A stretch of 43,835 nt of DNA from Treponema sp. (GCA_031266175.1 JAISBN010000099.1:1-43835), one strand, 5' to 3'; positions 1 to 8,416 are shown, counted from the stretch's first letter. Made by a program: numbers and translations. The notes: generated by a model from the letters alone, not told the origin.

Positions 1-610
1 CAATCTGCTCGTTCAGGGTCTGCTCCGAAATTGAATACAGCACATAATAGTAATACTGTTCGGTTTCGGTTTTCTTTCCGCGGTCAATGGTACGCAGCTT
101 AACCCAGTATTCCCTTTCCCTGGTAAGGCCGTTGATCTCCACCCGGGAAAACGTGGCGACCACATCTTCCACAAAGCTCCTGTTTTCCGTGGTATTTTTA
201 TCCCCCAGCTGCTCGCCGCCGAAATTCGCCTCCACATAGTTGCTGATTCGCCGGGCTACCGACGCCTGGACATTAAAATTATTCACCAACGAACGCAGCA
301 GCTCCAGATTTTGACCAACCCCGTAGTCGACAACGGCTACTTTACCTTCAAAGCCGGGTAATTTTTGCAGGGCCTCCGTGTCAAAGTCGATTGCCGCCTG
401 CACCCAGGCGGGAATTTCCGATCCGGTCACCGCGCCCTGGTAATCCACCCGTACCCGCTCAATGTTATGTGCCGTTTTCGGCGCCTCGGCGCCGGTTCCC
501 GCGATGGTACCGGTGGGAGCGTCCCTCCGTGTCGAAGAACCGGCGCAGGAAGCCAGCGCCGCAAGCGCCCCAAGAATTCCAACTACCCGAATCCAACTGT
601 TTTCTTTCAT
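1..610 (-). CDS. Partial lipoprotein, LPP20-like in feel, function unknown
   Basis: The reading frame is open from an ATG at 610 to the window edge (203 complete codons), so the 3' end is missing. The N-terminus has a short basic-hydrophobic signal sequence followed by the lipobox LASC at about residues 19-22, so the mature protein should be lipidated and envelope-anchored. The mature part begins with a Ser/Thr/Gly-rich linker, then a region with IPAWVQAAIDFD and a later stretch VEINGLTREREYWVKLRT. The proline-tryptophan IPxW motif followed by alternating polar/hydrophobic strands is seen in spirochaete LPP20-type lipoproteins, but I cannot assign a family with certainty. It lies downstream of the Crp-like gene on the same strand, separated by 134 bases that hold a terminator-like hairpin, so it is probably a separate unit. 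Confidence 0.75.
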   Translation of the reverse strand, partial: MKENSWIRVVGILGALAALASCAGSSTRRDAPTGTIAGTGAEAPKTAHNIERVRVDYQGAVTGSEIPAWVQAAIDFDTEALQKLPGFEGKVAVVDYGVGQNLELLRSLVNNFNVQASVARRISNYVEANFGGEQLGDKNTTENRSFVEDVVATFSRVEINGLTREREYWVKLRTIDRGKKTETEQYYYYVLYSISEQTLNEQI

Positions 611-629
611 CTTCCACTCCTATAAAAGA

Positions 630-659
630 CTTGTTCAATACCTGAAGGTACTGAACAAG
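630..659 (-). terminator. Hairpin downstream of the Crp-like gene
   Basis: Bases 630-643 pair with 646-659 (14-base arms, one mismatch). Read on the minus strand, the stem is followed by TCTTTTATA, a weak U-rich tail. It fits an intrinsic terminator for the two cyclic-nucleotide-domain genes transcribed leftwards. The tail is short, so efficiency is uncertain. It ends 19 bases upstream of the lipoprotein start. Confidence 0.5.
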
Positions 660-744
660 CCCAATCACGAACTTCGTGAAACCCCGCCGGCACGTTCGCA
701 AGCCGCGCCCGCGGCGGGGCATTAGACCCCGAAAGGCCGGGCCC
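660..744. other. Short intergenic stretch with two palindromes
   Basis: Directly after the Crp-like gene stop there are two more inverted repeats: 665-679 (7-base arms around a single C) and CCCCGCCG at 682-689 pairing with CGGCGGGG at 712-719. Together with the 630-659 hairpin they give three stem-loops in 115 bases of 3' region. No ORF is supported here. Confidence 0.4.
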
Positions 745-1386
745 TTACACCTTATTCCTTCTGGAATTAACAAGCCGGGAAAAATCGTTGATATTCCTAA
801 CTACGATACGGTCGGAGTATATTTCGATCCGGTGCTGGGAAGCAAAGTGCTGCAGAATATCGCGGGCCGTTCTGGCGTCCATGGCCGCCCATTGGGCGAT
901 ATTATCTACCGTGGTCTCAAATTCCCGCCTCTCCGTGGTCTTATCAATGTTGGACTGGGTTTCGTCAAACATCAGGAACACGTCGGCGACCTTGGCCTGG
1001 GGATCTTCCAAAACAAGGGTCATAAAACGCCGCTTGGCATCGTAGATCCGCTTACAGAACATCCGCAGAAGCCGCAGGGCGATCTGCGGATTCCCCAGGA
1101 GGAGGACCTCAAAATTCTGGGCGGTAAATTCCAGCACCGTTACCCGGTCCAGGGCAATCGCGGTGGCGGAACGGGGGGAATTTTCCAGAATTGCCATTTC
1201 GCCGAACATATCCGAAGGGCCGATAATATCCAGGGTCTTTTCTATTTCGCCGATAACCTTTACCAGATGTACCCGGCCGGACTGGATAAGGTAAAAGGTA
1301 TCGCCGGGTTCAAATTCCGAAAAAATGATCTCCCCCGGTTTGAAGGTCCGCGCGAACCTTCCAAAGGCCGCCATATCGCCGGCCAC
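745..1386 (-). CDS. Crp/Fnr-family transcriptional regulator
   Basis: A protein of 213 residues with an N-terminal cyclic-nucleotide-binding domain and a C-terminal winged helix. The phosphate-binding cassette is canonical: FGEMAIL at about 61-67 followed by PRSATA at 71-76, with the Glu and the Arg-Ser that contact the cyclic phosphate. The C-terminal part (about 145-205) contains TTVDNIAQWAAMDARTARD, a Crp-type helix-turn-helix. The predicted role is a cyclic-nucleotide-responsive DNA-binding regulator. The start is a GTG at 1386, preceded by GGGGG with 6-base spacing; an ATG four codons later is the alternative. It begins one base after the stop of the upstream cyclic-nucleotide-domain/TPR gene, so the two are surely co-transcribed. 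The ligand (cAMP or another nucleotide) cannot be read from sequence. Confidence 0.88.
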   Translation of the reverse strand: MAGDMAAFGRFARTFKPGEIIFSEFEPGDTFYLIQSGRVHLVKVIGEIEKTLDIIGPSDMFGEMAILENSPRSATAIALDRVTVLEFTAQNFEVLLLGNPQIALRLLRMFCKRIYDAKRRFMTLVLEDPQAKVADVFLMFDETQSNIDKTTERREFETTVDNIAQWAAMDARTARDILQHFASQHRIEIYSDRIVVRNINDFSRLVNSRRNKV

Positions 1387-1387
1387 G

Positions 1388-2356
1388 CTAAGCCCCCAGC
1401 CCGTCCAGGGCCCGCTTCGCCTTCACGGTAACTCCGTCCCCGGCGGAAGCGGGCATGGACAGAACCCGCTGATACAGAGCCAGGGCCCGGTCCTTCCGTC
1501 CCTGCCGTTCGTTGGACTGGCCGATAAAAAACACCACCTCCCGCAGATCCGGGTGCCGGGGGTACTTGTTCAGCATACCGGAATAGTACTGGATGCACTC
1601 CTCAAATTTATTAAGGATGTAAAGACAGCGGCCAATCTCGAAGGCGCTTTTAGCGGCCCACTCGGTTCCGCCGTAGGTATCCTCGATCTGTTTGAAGGTC
1701 ATATAGGCCTGCTGGTACTTTTCCTGGGTCACCAGGTTAAGGGCCTGGTAATACGCCTTGGCGGGGTCCGCGGATCCGGAAGGGACCGCCGGCGGAGGGG
1801 CCTTTCCGGCATCGGCAGTATCCACAGCAAGGGAACGCTCCGCCAGTTCCAACTGCACCCCCGCCTTACCGGCGTTCTTCCCCGAAGGATAGTAGGTCAA
1901 ATACCGGTCAAAGGCATACCGGGCGTACTCGTACCGTTTTTGTTTAAGGTAATATTCCCCCAGGCTGAACAGCCCCGCCTCGGGGTTCTGTTCTTCGGTT
2001 TTCAACTGGATAGCAAGCCGCTGGTGGACCCGCCGCAGCTGGGTAGAAAAAACCGTGAGCATTTTCATGATAATCCGGACGTTGGCCGTGGCGAATCGCT
2101 CAAATTCCGGTATCGAAAAGGCCACCACGGTAGAATTTTTAAGGGCCACGGCGTTTTCTTCCCGGGCGTAACGGCCCAGGGCAGACTTTACCCCGAAAAA
2201 TTCCCCCTGCTGAACCATGTCGTGCAGATCGTCCCCGGTTTCCATGTCCTGGTAGACCAGATTCACCATGCCGTTTTGGAGGATAAACACCTTCTCCGCG
2301 GGATCTCCCTTAAAGTAGATTACCGATCCCGCCCCAAACTGAAAGGTCTTTGGCAT
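1388..2356 (-). CDS. Cyclic-nucleotide-binding-like domain fused to TPR-like repeats
   Basis: A protein of 322 residues. Residues 1-115 have the cNMP-binding beta-roll (EKVFILQNGMVNLVYQ), but the phosphate-binding cassette at 51-70 reads GEFFGVKSALGRYAREENAV: the conserved Glu after FFG and the Arg-Ser pair are missing, so nucleotide binding is doubtful. Residues about 125-320 hold tetratricopeptide-like helical repeats (RYEYARYAFDRYLTYYP, FEECIQYYSGMLNKYP, ALALYQRVL) split by an Ala/Pro-rich linker at 180-200. There is no DNA-binding domain. The start at 2356 is chosen because the domain begins there and a G-rich ribosome site precedes it; the frame stays open upstream to 2497 but that part is Arg/Gly-rich shadow sequence. 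Its stop lies one base from the Crp-like gene start. A partner or scaffold role for that regulator is inference. Confidence 0.82.
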   Translation of the reverse strand: MPKTFQFGAGSVIYFKGDPAEKVFILQNGMVNLVYQDMETGDDLHDMVQQGEFFGVKSALGRYAREENAVALKNSTVVAFSIPEFERFATANVRIIMKMLTVFSTQLRRVHQRLAIQLKTEEQNPEAGLFSLGEYYLKQKRYEYARYAFDRYLTYYPSGKNAGKAGVQLELAERSLAVDTADAGKAPPPAVPSGSADPAKAYYQALNLVTQEKYQQAYMTFKQIEDTYGGTEWAAKSAFEIGRCLYILNKFEECIQYYSGMLNKYPRHPDLREVVFFIGQSNERQGRKDRALALYQRVLSMPASAGDGVTVKAKRALDGLGA

Positions 2357-2568
2357 TACCGCCCCCCGGCCCCGTTCCCCGCCGGAACCACCGTACCGCG
2401 GGACCCGATCCGAACCTTCCCGGCCGCGGCGGACCGATTCGGAAAAGCGCGAAGCCTCCCCGCCACGCCGTAACCGGCGGCGGCAACCCGGGGACAACCG
2501 GGAAAACCAACACTCTCGTCTTTCATTGAGCAGAACACCGTTATCATTCCTTACGATTTAGGGCCATA

Positions 2569-3453
2569 ATGACCGCGATGATAGATTTACACACCCATTC
2601 AACCGCTTCAGATGGCAGCCTAAGCCCCGTATCCCTCATAAGGGAAGCGGCCCGTCTTGGCATTTCCGCAATTGCCCTTACCGATCATGATAGCATTAAG
2701 GGACTTAAGTATGCAAGAAACGAGGCTCTGGCGCGGGGTATCCACTTTATTCCGGGGATTGAGATTGAAATAAACCATCCCTATCCGGGCCAGTTTCACC
2801 TGTTGGGCCTGGGGATCACCCGGCCAAGCCCCGCCTTTAACAACGCGGTAGATACCCTCTCCCGGCTGCGGGAGGAGCGGAACCGGGAAATATTGGACCG
2901 GATGGTCGAAATGGGCGTCCCGGCGGAGTGGGAGGAACTTTTGGAACTGGCCCGGGGAAATTCCAGCGGCAACCCGGAAGAGGGGGATTATGCCCCCGTC
3001 CCCTCGGTGGGGCGGCCCCATTTTGCCGCCCTGCTGGTCAAACGGGGAATAGTAAAGGACCGGGAACAGGCCTTTATCCGCTACCTGAAAATAGGGAAAC
3101 CCCTGTATGTCCCCAAGGCCGGGCTGGATTTTGATACGGCCCAGGCGCTGATCCGGGAATCCGGCGGCTTACCGGTGTTGGCCCACCCCATGTCCCTCTA
3201 CGTATCCTGGGGCCGGCTTCCGGCGCTGATTGAGGACCTTAAAAACCGGGGCCTGGCGGGCATTGAGGCATGGCACCCCACCACCAAACTGCGGGAATGC
3301 CGCCGCCTGGAGGAAACGGCCCGGAAACTGGGGCTGTACGTCACCGCCGGGAGCGACTTCCACGGCGAAGTCCGGCCCAACCGCAGCCTGGGTCATACCT
3401 GCGCCGGCCGGGTCATTGAGGATTCGATACTGGAGGCCATACCGGAGCTGTAG
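2569..3453 (+). CDS. PHP-domain phosphoesterase, TrpH/YciV type
   Basis: A protein of 294 residues of the polymerase-and-histidinol-phosphatase superfamily. Metal-binding motifs are all visible: DLHTHSTASDGSL at the N-terminus, LTDHDS at about 38, GIEIE at about 63, VLAHPMSLY near 205 and AGSDFHGE near 263. Length and motif set match the YciV/TrpH group, some members of which hydrolyse nucleoside 3',5'-bisphosphates (pAp) or trim short RNA 5' ends; this substrate is family knowledge, not shown here. The start at 2569 follows AGGG with 5-base spacing; a second ATG three codons later is possible. It is divergent from the cyclic-nucleotide-domain genes and appears monocistronic. Confidence 0.87.
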   Translation: MTAMIDLHTHSTASDGSLSPVSLIREAARLGISAIALTDHDSIKGLKYARNEALARGIHFIPGIEIEINHPYPGQFHLLGLGITRPSPAFNNAVDTLSRLREERNREILDRMVEMGVPAEWEELLELARGNSSGNPEEGDYAPVPSVGRPHFAALLVKRGIVKDREQAFIRYLKIGKPLYVPKAGLDFDTAQALIRESGGLPVLAHPMSLYVSWGRLPALIEDLKNRGLAGIEAWHPTTKLRECRRLEETARKLGLYVTAGSDFHGEVRPNRSLGHTCAGRVIEDSILEAIPEL

Positions 3454-3792
3454 GTACCCCCGCCGATCGGGGTTTCCGGGGAACCGTTTCCGCGGCGCCT
3501 TGCCCAATACGGCCAAATGCCGGATAAGAGGGGGGGCCCGCTACCACGGACAATTCCTCCGCAATCGCCCCGCTCCGCGGGGACGCGCCCTCTTTGGCCC
3601 CCCCTACGTCCAAGCCTCCTCACCACGCTTCGCGCGGCTCCGGGGTCTTGGCCTACCCCCCAGCCATGCGCCCGCTCCGCGGGCGCGAAACCGCGGGGAG
3701 GGCCCCATGTTCCCGCTGACAGGGGCCGCGTTTGTTTCGGCCTGTTTACGGCAAGGAGCGCAGTGGACCCTTAATTTGGAACTGCCGCCCGC
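3454..3792. other. GC-rich non-coding gap with small palindromes
   Basis: No convincing gene is present in this 339-base gap between two convergent genes. It is strongly GC-rich and contains at least two compact hairpins with the same core: CCCCGCTCCGCGGGG around 3579-3593 and GCGCCCGCTCCGCGGGCGC around 3668-3686, both with a TCC loop. It may be a degenerate mobile or REP-like element, or a small structured RNA. ORFs in all frames here lack ribosome sites and recognisable protein character. Confidence 0.5.
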
Positions 3793-5535
3793 TTAAGCCT
3801 CCGCCAATATGTCATAGGGATCATCCCCCCGGCGGCGGTGTTCCACCGCTTCCAGAACGTGAACCGTGTCGAGGGTATCCCGGCCTTCCAGGTCCGCGAT
3901 GGTCCGGGCAAGGCGGAGGATGCCATGGTAGGCCCGGCCGGAAAGCGCGAGCTTTGCTATGGCGCTCTTAAGGGCCAGTTTCCCCCGGCCGGAGAGGGGG
4001 CAGCAAGATTCTACCAGCCCCGCCGGGAGCCGGGCGTTGCGGCGGTACTGTTCCAACGGATCGCCGGATTCCCCCGCTTTCCCACCGGAAAAGAGCCCGC
4101 TTAACCGCTCCCGCTGAATCTCCACCGCCCGGGCGACCCGCCGGGCGATAAGGGCGCTGCTTTCCCCCGGAGTTCCCGTCATTTCCTCCAGCCGGGGGGA
4201 AACCACCGGGACCCGGAGTTCAATCCGGTCTAAAAGGGCCGATCCAAAGCGGCGCCAGTACCGGTTCACCTCTTCGGGACTGCAAAAACAGCTTACGGAG
4301 CCGGCGGCGGCGCGGGCGCGGTCCCAAACTTCGACCAGGGCCGGATCCCGGCTATTCTCCGGCCGCCGGGAAGGTTCCTCTTCCGGGGGGAAATCCGTCT
4401 CCCGTACACCAAGCCTGCCGCAGGGACAGGGATTGGCCGCCATAATCAGTTGAAAGGCGGCGGGAAGCCTGACCGACGATTCCGCCCGGGAAATGGTGAT
4501 TACCTGATCTTCCAAGGGCTCCCGCAGGGCCTGGAGTACATGGGTCCGGAATTCCGGGGCCTCATCCAGGAACAGAACCCCCAGATGGGCAAGGCTTATT
4601 TCCCCGGGCCGTACGGTCCTGCCGCCCCCCATAATGCCTTCGGTACTGGCGGAATGGTGGGGGGATCGAAAGGGCGGCCGGGTGATAAGGCCGAAGTTCT
4701 CCGACCCCTGGGATTTTCCGTCAAAAAGCCCCGCCAGGCTGTAAAGCCGGGTCACCTCCACCGCCTCTTCCCCGGTCAACGGGGCCATAATCGTGGGCAG
4801 CCGCCGGGCAAGCATGGTTTTACCGGCCCCGGGGGGGCCAAAAACCAGAAGGTTATGCCCCCCGGCGGCGACAATTTCAAGGGCCCGTTTGTACCGATCC
4901 TGTCCCCGCACTTCGGAAAAATCCCCCAGCGCCGGGATACCCGCCTCCCCGCCGGTATCCGCCCCGCCTTCCCCGCCGGGAGCGTCGAAGGAAAACCCCG
5001 AAACCGGCAGAATCCCGGTTTCCGAGCGGACCACCAGGGCATGCACGGCCTCCCGCAGGGTAGCCGCGGCGGCCACCCGGGCGGTCGTATGCTCCTTTAC
5101 CAGGATCATCGCCTCCCCGGCGTTCTCCCGGGGGACAATAAAATCCCGGATTCCCTCCCCAAGTCCCGCGGCCACCGCCGCCAGCACCCCCCGTACCGGC
5201 CGGACATTGCCGGAAAGCTCCAGCTCTCCCAGGACCATCAGGGCCTCCGTTTGGGGAACCAGCCCGGCGGAAGACATCACCGCCAGGGCGATAGGCAGGT
5301 CCAGGGCGGCCCCGTCTTTCCGCAGTCCCGCGGGGGCCAGGTTGATAAGGACCCGGTCCAGGGGGAATTGATATCCCGAATTCCGGAACCCCGCCCTAAC
5401 CCGTTCCCGGGCCTCCCGTACCGCCCCCTCCGCAAGACCGGTGATATCGATTCCCGGAATACCCCGCCGTATATCTACCTCTACCCTGATCACGATCCCC
5501 GAAGCCCCAAAGGGCGCGTAGCTGAACACCTGCAT
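3793..5535 (-). CDS. comM: ComM/YifB family AAA+ ATPase (Mg-chelatase-like)
   Basis: A protein of 580 residues. It has the N-terminal Lon-protease-like/ChlI fold (about 1-170), an AAA+ core with Walker A GPPGAGKT at 233-240, Walker B LGVLFLDEAPEF near 320, the NPCPCG cysteine motif typical of YifB, and a C-terminal Mg_chelatase_C domain (GKLALKSAIAKLALSGRAYH). In naturally competent bacteria ComM is a hexameric helicase that promotes branch migration during recombination of incoming DNA; the same role here is inference. The family is usually about 500 residues. The excess is in a Gly-rich linker near 186-200 and an insertion of about 33 residues between NPCPCG and the next cysteine pair (CFC). 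It is convergent with the PHP gene and divergent from the DRTGG gene. Confidence 0.93.
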   Translation of the reverse strand: MQVFSYAPFGASGIVIRVEVDIRRGIPGIDITGLAEGAVREARERVRAGFRNSGYQFPLDRVLINLAPAGLRKDGAALDLPIALAVMSSAGLVPQTEALMVLGELELSGNVRPVRGVLAAVAAGLGEGIRDFIVPRENAGEAMILVKEHTTARVAAAATLREAVHALVVRSETGILPVSGFSFDAPGGEGGADTGGEAGIPALGDFSEVRGQDRYKRALEIVAAGGHNLLVFGPPGAGKTMLARRLPTIMAPLTGEEAVEVTRLYSLAGLFDGKSQGSENFGLITRPPFRSPHHSASTEGIMGGGRTVRPGEISLAHLGVLFLDEAPEFRTHVLQALREPLEDQVITISRAESSVRLPAAFQLIMAANPCPCGRLGVRETDFPPEEEPSRRPENSRDPALVEVWDRARAAAGSVSCFCSPEEVNRYWRRFGSALLDRIELRVPVVSPRLEEMTGTPGESSALIARRVARAVEIQRERLSGLFSGGKAGESGDPLEQYRRNARLPAGLVESCCPLSGRGKLALKSAIAKLALSGRAYHGILRLARTIADLEGRDTLDTVHVLEAVEHRRRGDDPYDILAEA

Positions 5536-5672
5536 AATAACCCCTATGTTATATAGGGCGCGGCCGTGTAAAACACTTTAGGGTTGTAGAAATTTGTAGG
5601 AAGAATGTACAAAAAAGGCCGGTTTCAAAACCCGCCGCCGGTTCACAATCGCCGATTCCATACCCGCAATTC

Positions 5673-5701
5673 TTGCTTCTCATACGGCTATGTGGTATCC
5701 T
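5673..5701 (+). promoter_or_regulatory. Candidate sigma70 promoter for the DRTGG gene
   Basis: TTGCTT at 5673-5678 and TATCCT at 5696-5701 are 17 bases apart. The predicted start of transcription is about 5708, giving a leader of under 20 bases that includes the ribosome site GGGGGA. The match to consensus is moderate. Confidence 0.4.
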
Positions 5702-5724
5702 TAAACCAATGAATGGGGGAAAGC

Positions 5725-6081
5725 ATGACCGTAGCGGATGCCGTTAAACTCTTGGAAGGACAGTTCTTCACAGGGGAGGAAAAGGCAGACCTGGAAATAG
5801 CCTCCGCCTGCGGGGCGGATCTTATGAGCGATGTGATGGCCTTCGTAAAAGATCGGGTATTGCTCCTTACCGGCCTTGTGAATCCCCAAGTTATCCGTAC
5901 GGCGGAACTGCTGGATATTCATGGCATTATTTTTGTACGGGGAAAAAGTCCCAGCCGGGATATGATCGACATGGCCGAAGACGCCGATATCATCCTGGGG
6001 GGCACCAAGCTTCCCATGTTTCTTGCCTGCGGTAAACTTTACGAAGCCGGTCTTAAAACCGGCGGTACCCGCCCTATCTAA
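5725..6081 (+). CDS. DRTGG-domain protein
   Basis: A protein of 118 residues that consists of essentially one DRTGG domain. The characteristic segment is LLLTGLVNPQVIRTAELLDIHGIIFVRGK followed by MAEDADIILGGTKLPMF, given here in two parts of one fold. Such domains are found alone or fused to CBS and kinase/phosphotransacetylase domains and are thought to bind a nucleotide or act as regulatory modules; no reaction is established. The start at 5725 is preferred over an upstream codon at 5713 because GGGGGA lies 7 bases before it. It is followed after 6 bases by the 5-formyl-THF cyclo-ligase gene, so the two probably share a transcript. Confidence 0.75.
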   Translation: MTVADAVKLLEGQFFTGEEKADLEIASACGADLMSDVMAFVKDRVLLLTGLVNPQVIRTAELLDIHGIIFVRGKSPSRDMIDMAEDADIILGGTKLPMFLACGKLYEAGLKTGGTRPI

Positions 6082-6087
6082 GCCGGG

Positions 6088-6807
6088 TTGCGGTACGCCG
6101 GGCTGTCCCCTAACCAAACCCCTAAACAGAAGCTGCGTTCCCTGCTAAAAAAGCGTCTTGCCGTTTTGCCCCCCGGTGAGTTTACCGCCCGGGGAGAAGC
6201 CGCCGCCGCGCTGCTTCGGGAACGTTCCCTCTGGACCCGGTATGAAACCCTGCTCCTCTTTCTTTCGCTGCCCCATGAAATTGATACCCGCCCCCTGTTG
6301 GAACTGGCCCTGAAAACAGGAAAGCGGGTCTTCGCGCCCCGTGTTACCGGACAGGGGGAACTACGGTTTCACCGGGTCCTTTCCGCGGCCGGTCCCTGGG
6401 CGGAGGGGCCCTTCGGGATTCGGGAACCCCCCGCGGAACCGCCGCCTGACGGAGATCCGGCCGCGGGATCGCCGGGGGCGGAACCGGTCATGGGAGAAGC
6501 CCTGGGGCCGACGCATTTCCCCGTCCTGGTTATAGTCCCCGGCCTGGCCTTTGATACCCAAGGTCACCGCCTGGGCCGCGGGGGGGGCTACTACGACCGC
6601 TTCCTTGCGTCCCCGGAATTCCAGGGGATGCCGGAGGCCACGGGATCAACAGACTCCGTACCGATTCGATCCTCCAGGGCCGTCGGCAAAGCCGTCGGCC
6701 TTTGTATGCCCCTCCAACTCCTGCCGGAGATTCCCACGGAACCCTGGGACAAAACGGTGGACGCCCTTTGTACCGGGGAACGGTTTTTTAAAATTCCGCG
6801 GTCTTAG
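6088..6807 (+). CDS. 5-formyltetrahydrofolate cyclo-ligase family protein
   Basis: A protein of 239 residues. It belongs to the 5-FTHF cyclo-ligase (MTHFS) family, which uses ATP to turn 5-formyl-THF into 5,10-methenyl-THF and so salvages folate in the one-carbon pool. The diagnostic C-terminal motif is present: PGLAFDTQGHRLGRGGGYYDRF at about 151-172, quoted as its key elements GLAFD and LGRGGGYYDRF. The N-terminal basic segment KQKLRSLLKKRLAVL with a Phe/Arg-rich helix fits the substrate-binding half. The segment 116-138 is a Pro/Gly-rich insertion. The likely start is TTG at 6088, six bases after the DRTGG stop, with only a weak ribosome site. Its last 20 bases overlap the 3' end of the convergent symporter gene. 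Confidence 0.85.
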   Translation: MRYAGLSPNQTPKQKLRSLLKKRLAVLPPGEFTARGEAAAALLRERSLWTRYETLLLFLSLPHEIDTRPLLELALKTGKRVFAPRVTGQGELRFHRVLSAAGPWAEGPFGIREPPAEPPPDGDPAAGSPGAEPVMGEALGPTHFPVLVIVPGLAFDTQGHRLGRGGGYYDRFLASPEFQGMPEATGSTDSVPIRSSRAVGKAVGLCMPLQLLPEIPTEPWDKTVDALCTGERFFKIPRS

Positions 6808-8353
6808 CCTTTTCAAATTCCGCTTCAATTTCCGCGGAAGGTTTTTTCGTCAAAAGGCTTACCACGAAAATTACCAGGGCGGAAATAACAAAGGCCGGGA
6901 GCAGTTCGTAGATGGCGAACAGGCCGCCAAGTTTGCTGATGGCGTTCTTCCACAGTATTACTACCACCCCGCCCGAAAGCATTCCCGCCACCGCCGCGGG
7001 TAAGGTAGTCCGCTTCCAGAAAAGACTGAACAGCATGAGGGGGCCGAAGGCGGCGCCGAAACCGGCCCAGGCGTAGGAAACGATGCGGAAGATGGACTCG
7101 TTGTCCGAAAGGGCCAGAAACACGCCGAACACCGTTACCGCCAGCATGGCGATCCGGGCGACCCACATGACCAGGGCTTCATCGGCGTCCTTTTTGATAA
7201 TTCCCTTCATAATATCGCTGGACACCGCCGAAGAGGCGATGAGCATATAGGAATCGGAAGAACTCATGGAAGCCGCCAGGATGCCCGAAACAACAATGCC
7301 CGCGATAAGGGGCGGGAAAAACCGGGTACCCAAATGAATGAAAATAGTCTCCGCCGTTCCCGCGCTGGTGAGGAGGGCGGGCAGATAGGCCCGGCCGATA
7401 AGACCGATGACAATAGCCGCGAACATGGAGAGGAAACACCAGACCACCGCGATATTCCGGGACTTGCGAATATTGGAGGTCCTGTTGATGGCCATGAAAC
7501 GGAGCAGCACCTGGGGCATACCGAAGTAACCCAGCCCCCAGGCCATGGTGGAAACGATAGTAAGGAAACCGTAATTGGCCCCGGGCCCGAAAAGGGGAAG
7601 GCCGTTCGTTATTTTTTGGACGCCCCCAACGGTATCGGGGGTTGCGATGCCGAAAATATCCAGAAACCGGGGGAAATCCTTGAGGTTTTCCGTTATTCCC
7701 CCGAAACCGCCGGCATGGACGAAGCCGAAAACCATCACCAGGAGCAGGGCACCAATCATCAGGAAGCCCTGGATCAGGTCGGTCATGCTTTCGGCCAGGA
7801 ACCCTCCCAGGAGGGTGTAAAGGGTAACCAGCACCGCCCCCAGGATCACCATGGCGGTAAAATAATTCTCCGCGCCGAACACATAGCCGAAGAGTTTGCC
7901 GAAGGCCACAAACTGGGAACTGGCATAAATCGAGAAGAACACGATGATGATCAGGGCGGCAATGGCCGTAAGGATACGGCGCTTGTCATGGAACCGTTTG
8001 CTGAAAAATTCGGGCAGGGTGATGGCGTTATCGGCGATCTCCGAATAAGTACGCAGCCGTTTGGCCACCACGGCCCAGTTGATCCAGGTGCCGATAAAGA
8101 GCCCCAGGGCGGTCCAGAAGGCTTCCCCCAGGCCGGTAAAGTAGGCCACGCCGGGCAGGCCCATGAGGAGCCAGCCGGACATATCCGAAGCCTCGGCGCT
8201 CATGGCGGCCACCCAGGGGCCGAGCCCCCGTTTCCCCAGGAAATATTCCTCGGGGTTGCTGTTGCTCCGCCGGGCGTACCAAAACCCGATGACGATCATC
8301 ACCAGAAGATAGGCCCCCATTCCGATGAGGGTTTGCGCGTTTGCGGCAGACAT
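6788..8353 (-). CDS. putP: Sodium/proline-type symporter (SSS family)
   Basis: A protein of 521 residues with about 13 transmembrane segments and the solute:sodium symporter signature. Residues typical of PutP are visible: YFLGKRGLGPWVAAMSAEAS with DMSGWLLMGLPG just after, the SSSDSYMLIASSAVSSD sodium-site region, and the Gly-rich loop FGPGANYGFLTI. It should import proline or a related solute together with Na+ at the cytoplasmic membrane. Substrate specificity is inferred from similarity to PutP. The start at 8353 is fixed by a strong AGGAGG 5 bases upstream; the frame is open further upstream but that is shadow of the divergent PHP gene. The C-terminus is a charged tail (EIEAEFEKAKTAEF). 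Confidence 0.92.
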   Translation of the reverse strand: MSAANAQTLIGMGAYLLVMIVIGFWYARRSNSNPEEYFLGKRGLGPWVAAMSAEASDMSGWLLMGLPGVAYFTGLGEAFWTALGLFIGTWINWAVVAKRLRTYSEIADNAITLPEFFSKRFHDKRRILTAIAALIIIVFFSIYASSQFVAFGKLFGYVFGAENYFTAMVILGAVLVTLYTLLGGFLAESMTDLIQGFLMIGALLLVMVFGFVHAGGFGGITENLKDFPRFLDIFGIATPDTVGGVQKITNGLPLFGPGANYGFLTIVSTMAWGLGYFGMPQVLLRFMAINRTSNIRKSRNIAVVWCFLSMFAAIVIGLIGRAYLPALLTSAGTAETIFIHLGTRFFPPLIAGIVVSGILAASMSSSDSYMLIASSAVSSDIMKGIIKKDADEALVMWVARIAMLAVTVFGVFLALSDNESIFRIVSYAWAGFGAAFGPLMLFSLFWKRTTLPAAVAGMLSGGVVVILWKNAISKLGGLFAIYELLPAFVISALVIFVVSLLTKKPSAEIEAEFEKAKTAEF

Positions 8354-8416
8354 AGTTCCTCCTTTTGTACAAGCTGCAGGCTGTCTGATAATATGATAAA
8401 GTAGTATAGTGTGGCT
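8354..8416. promoter_or_regulatory. Divergent promoter region between the symporter and PHP gene
   Basis: Sixty-three AT-rich bases separate two divergent starts, so both promoters must lie here or inside the genes. On the plus strand TTGTAC (8365-8370) and GATAAT (8387-8392) are 16 apart, and a second -10-like TATAGT (8405-8410) lies just ahead of the start codon at 8417. No ribosome site precedes the plus-strand start. Which element is used cannot be decided by eye. Confidence 0.4.

Noticed and set aside
7334-8404. 356-codon ORF opposite the symporter
   Set aside because: Low-complexity Gly/His/Asp/Glu-rich translation of the reverse strand of a membrane protein gene; no supporting signal.
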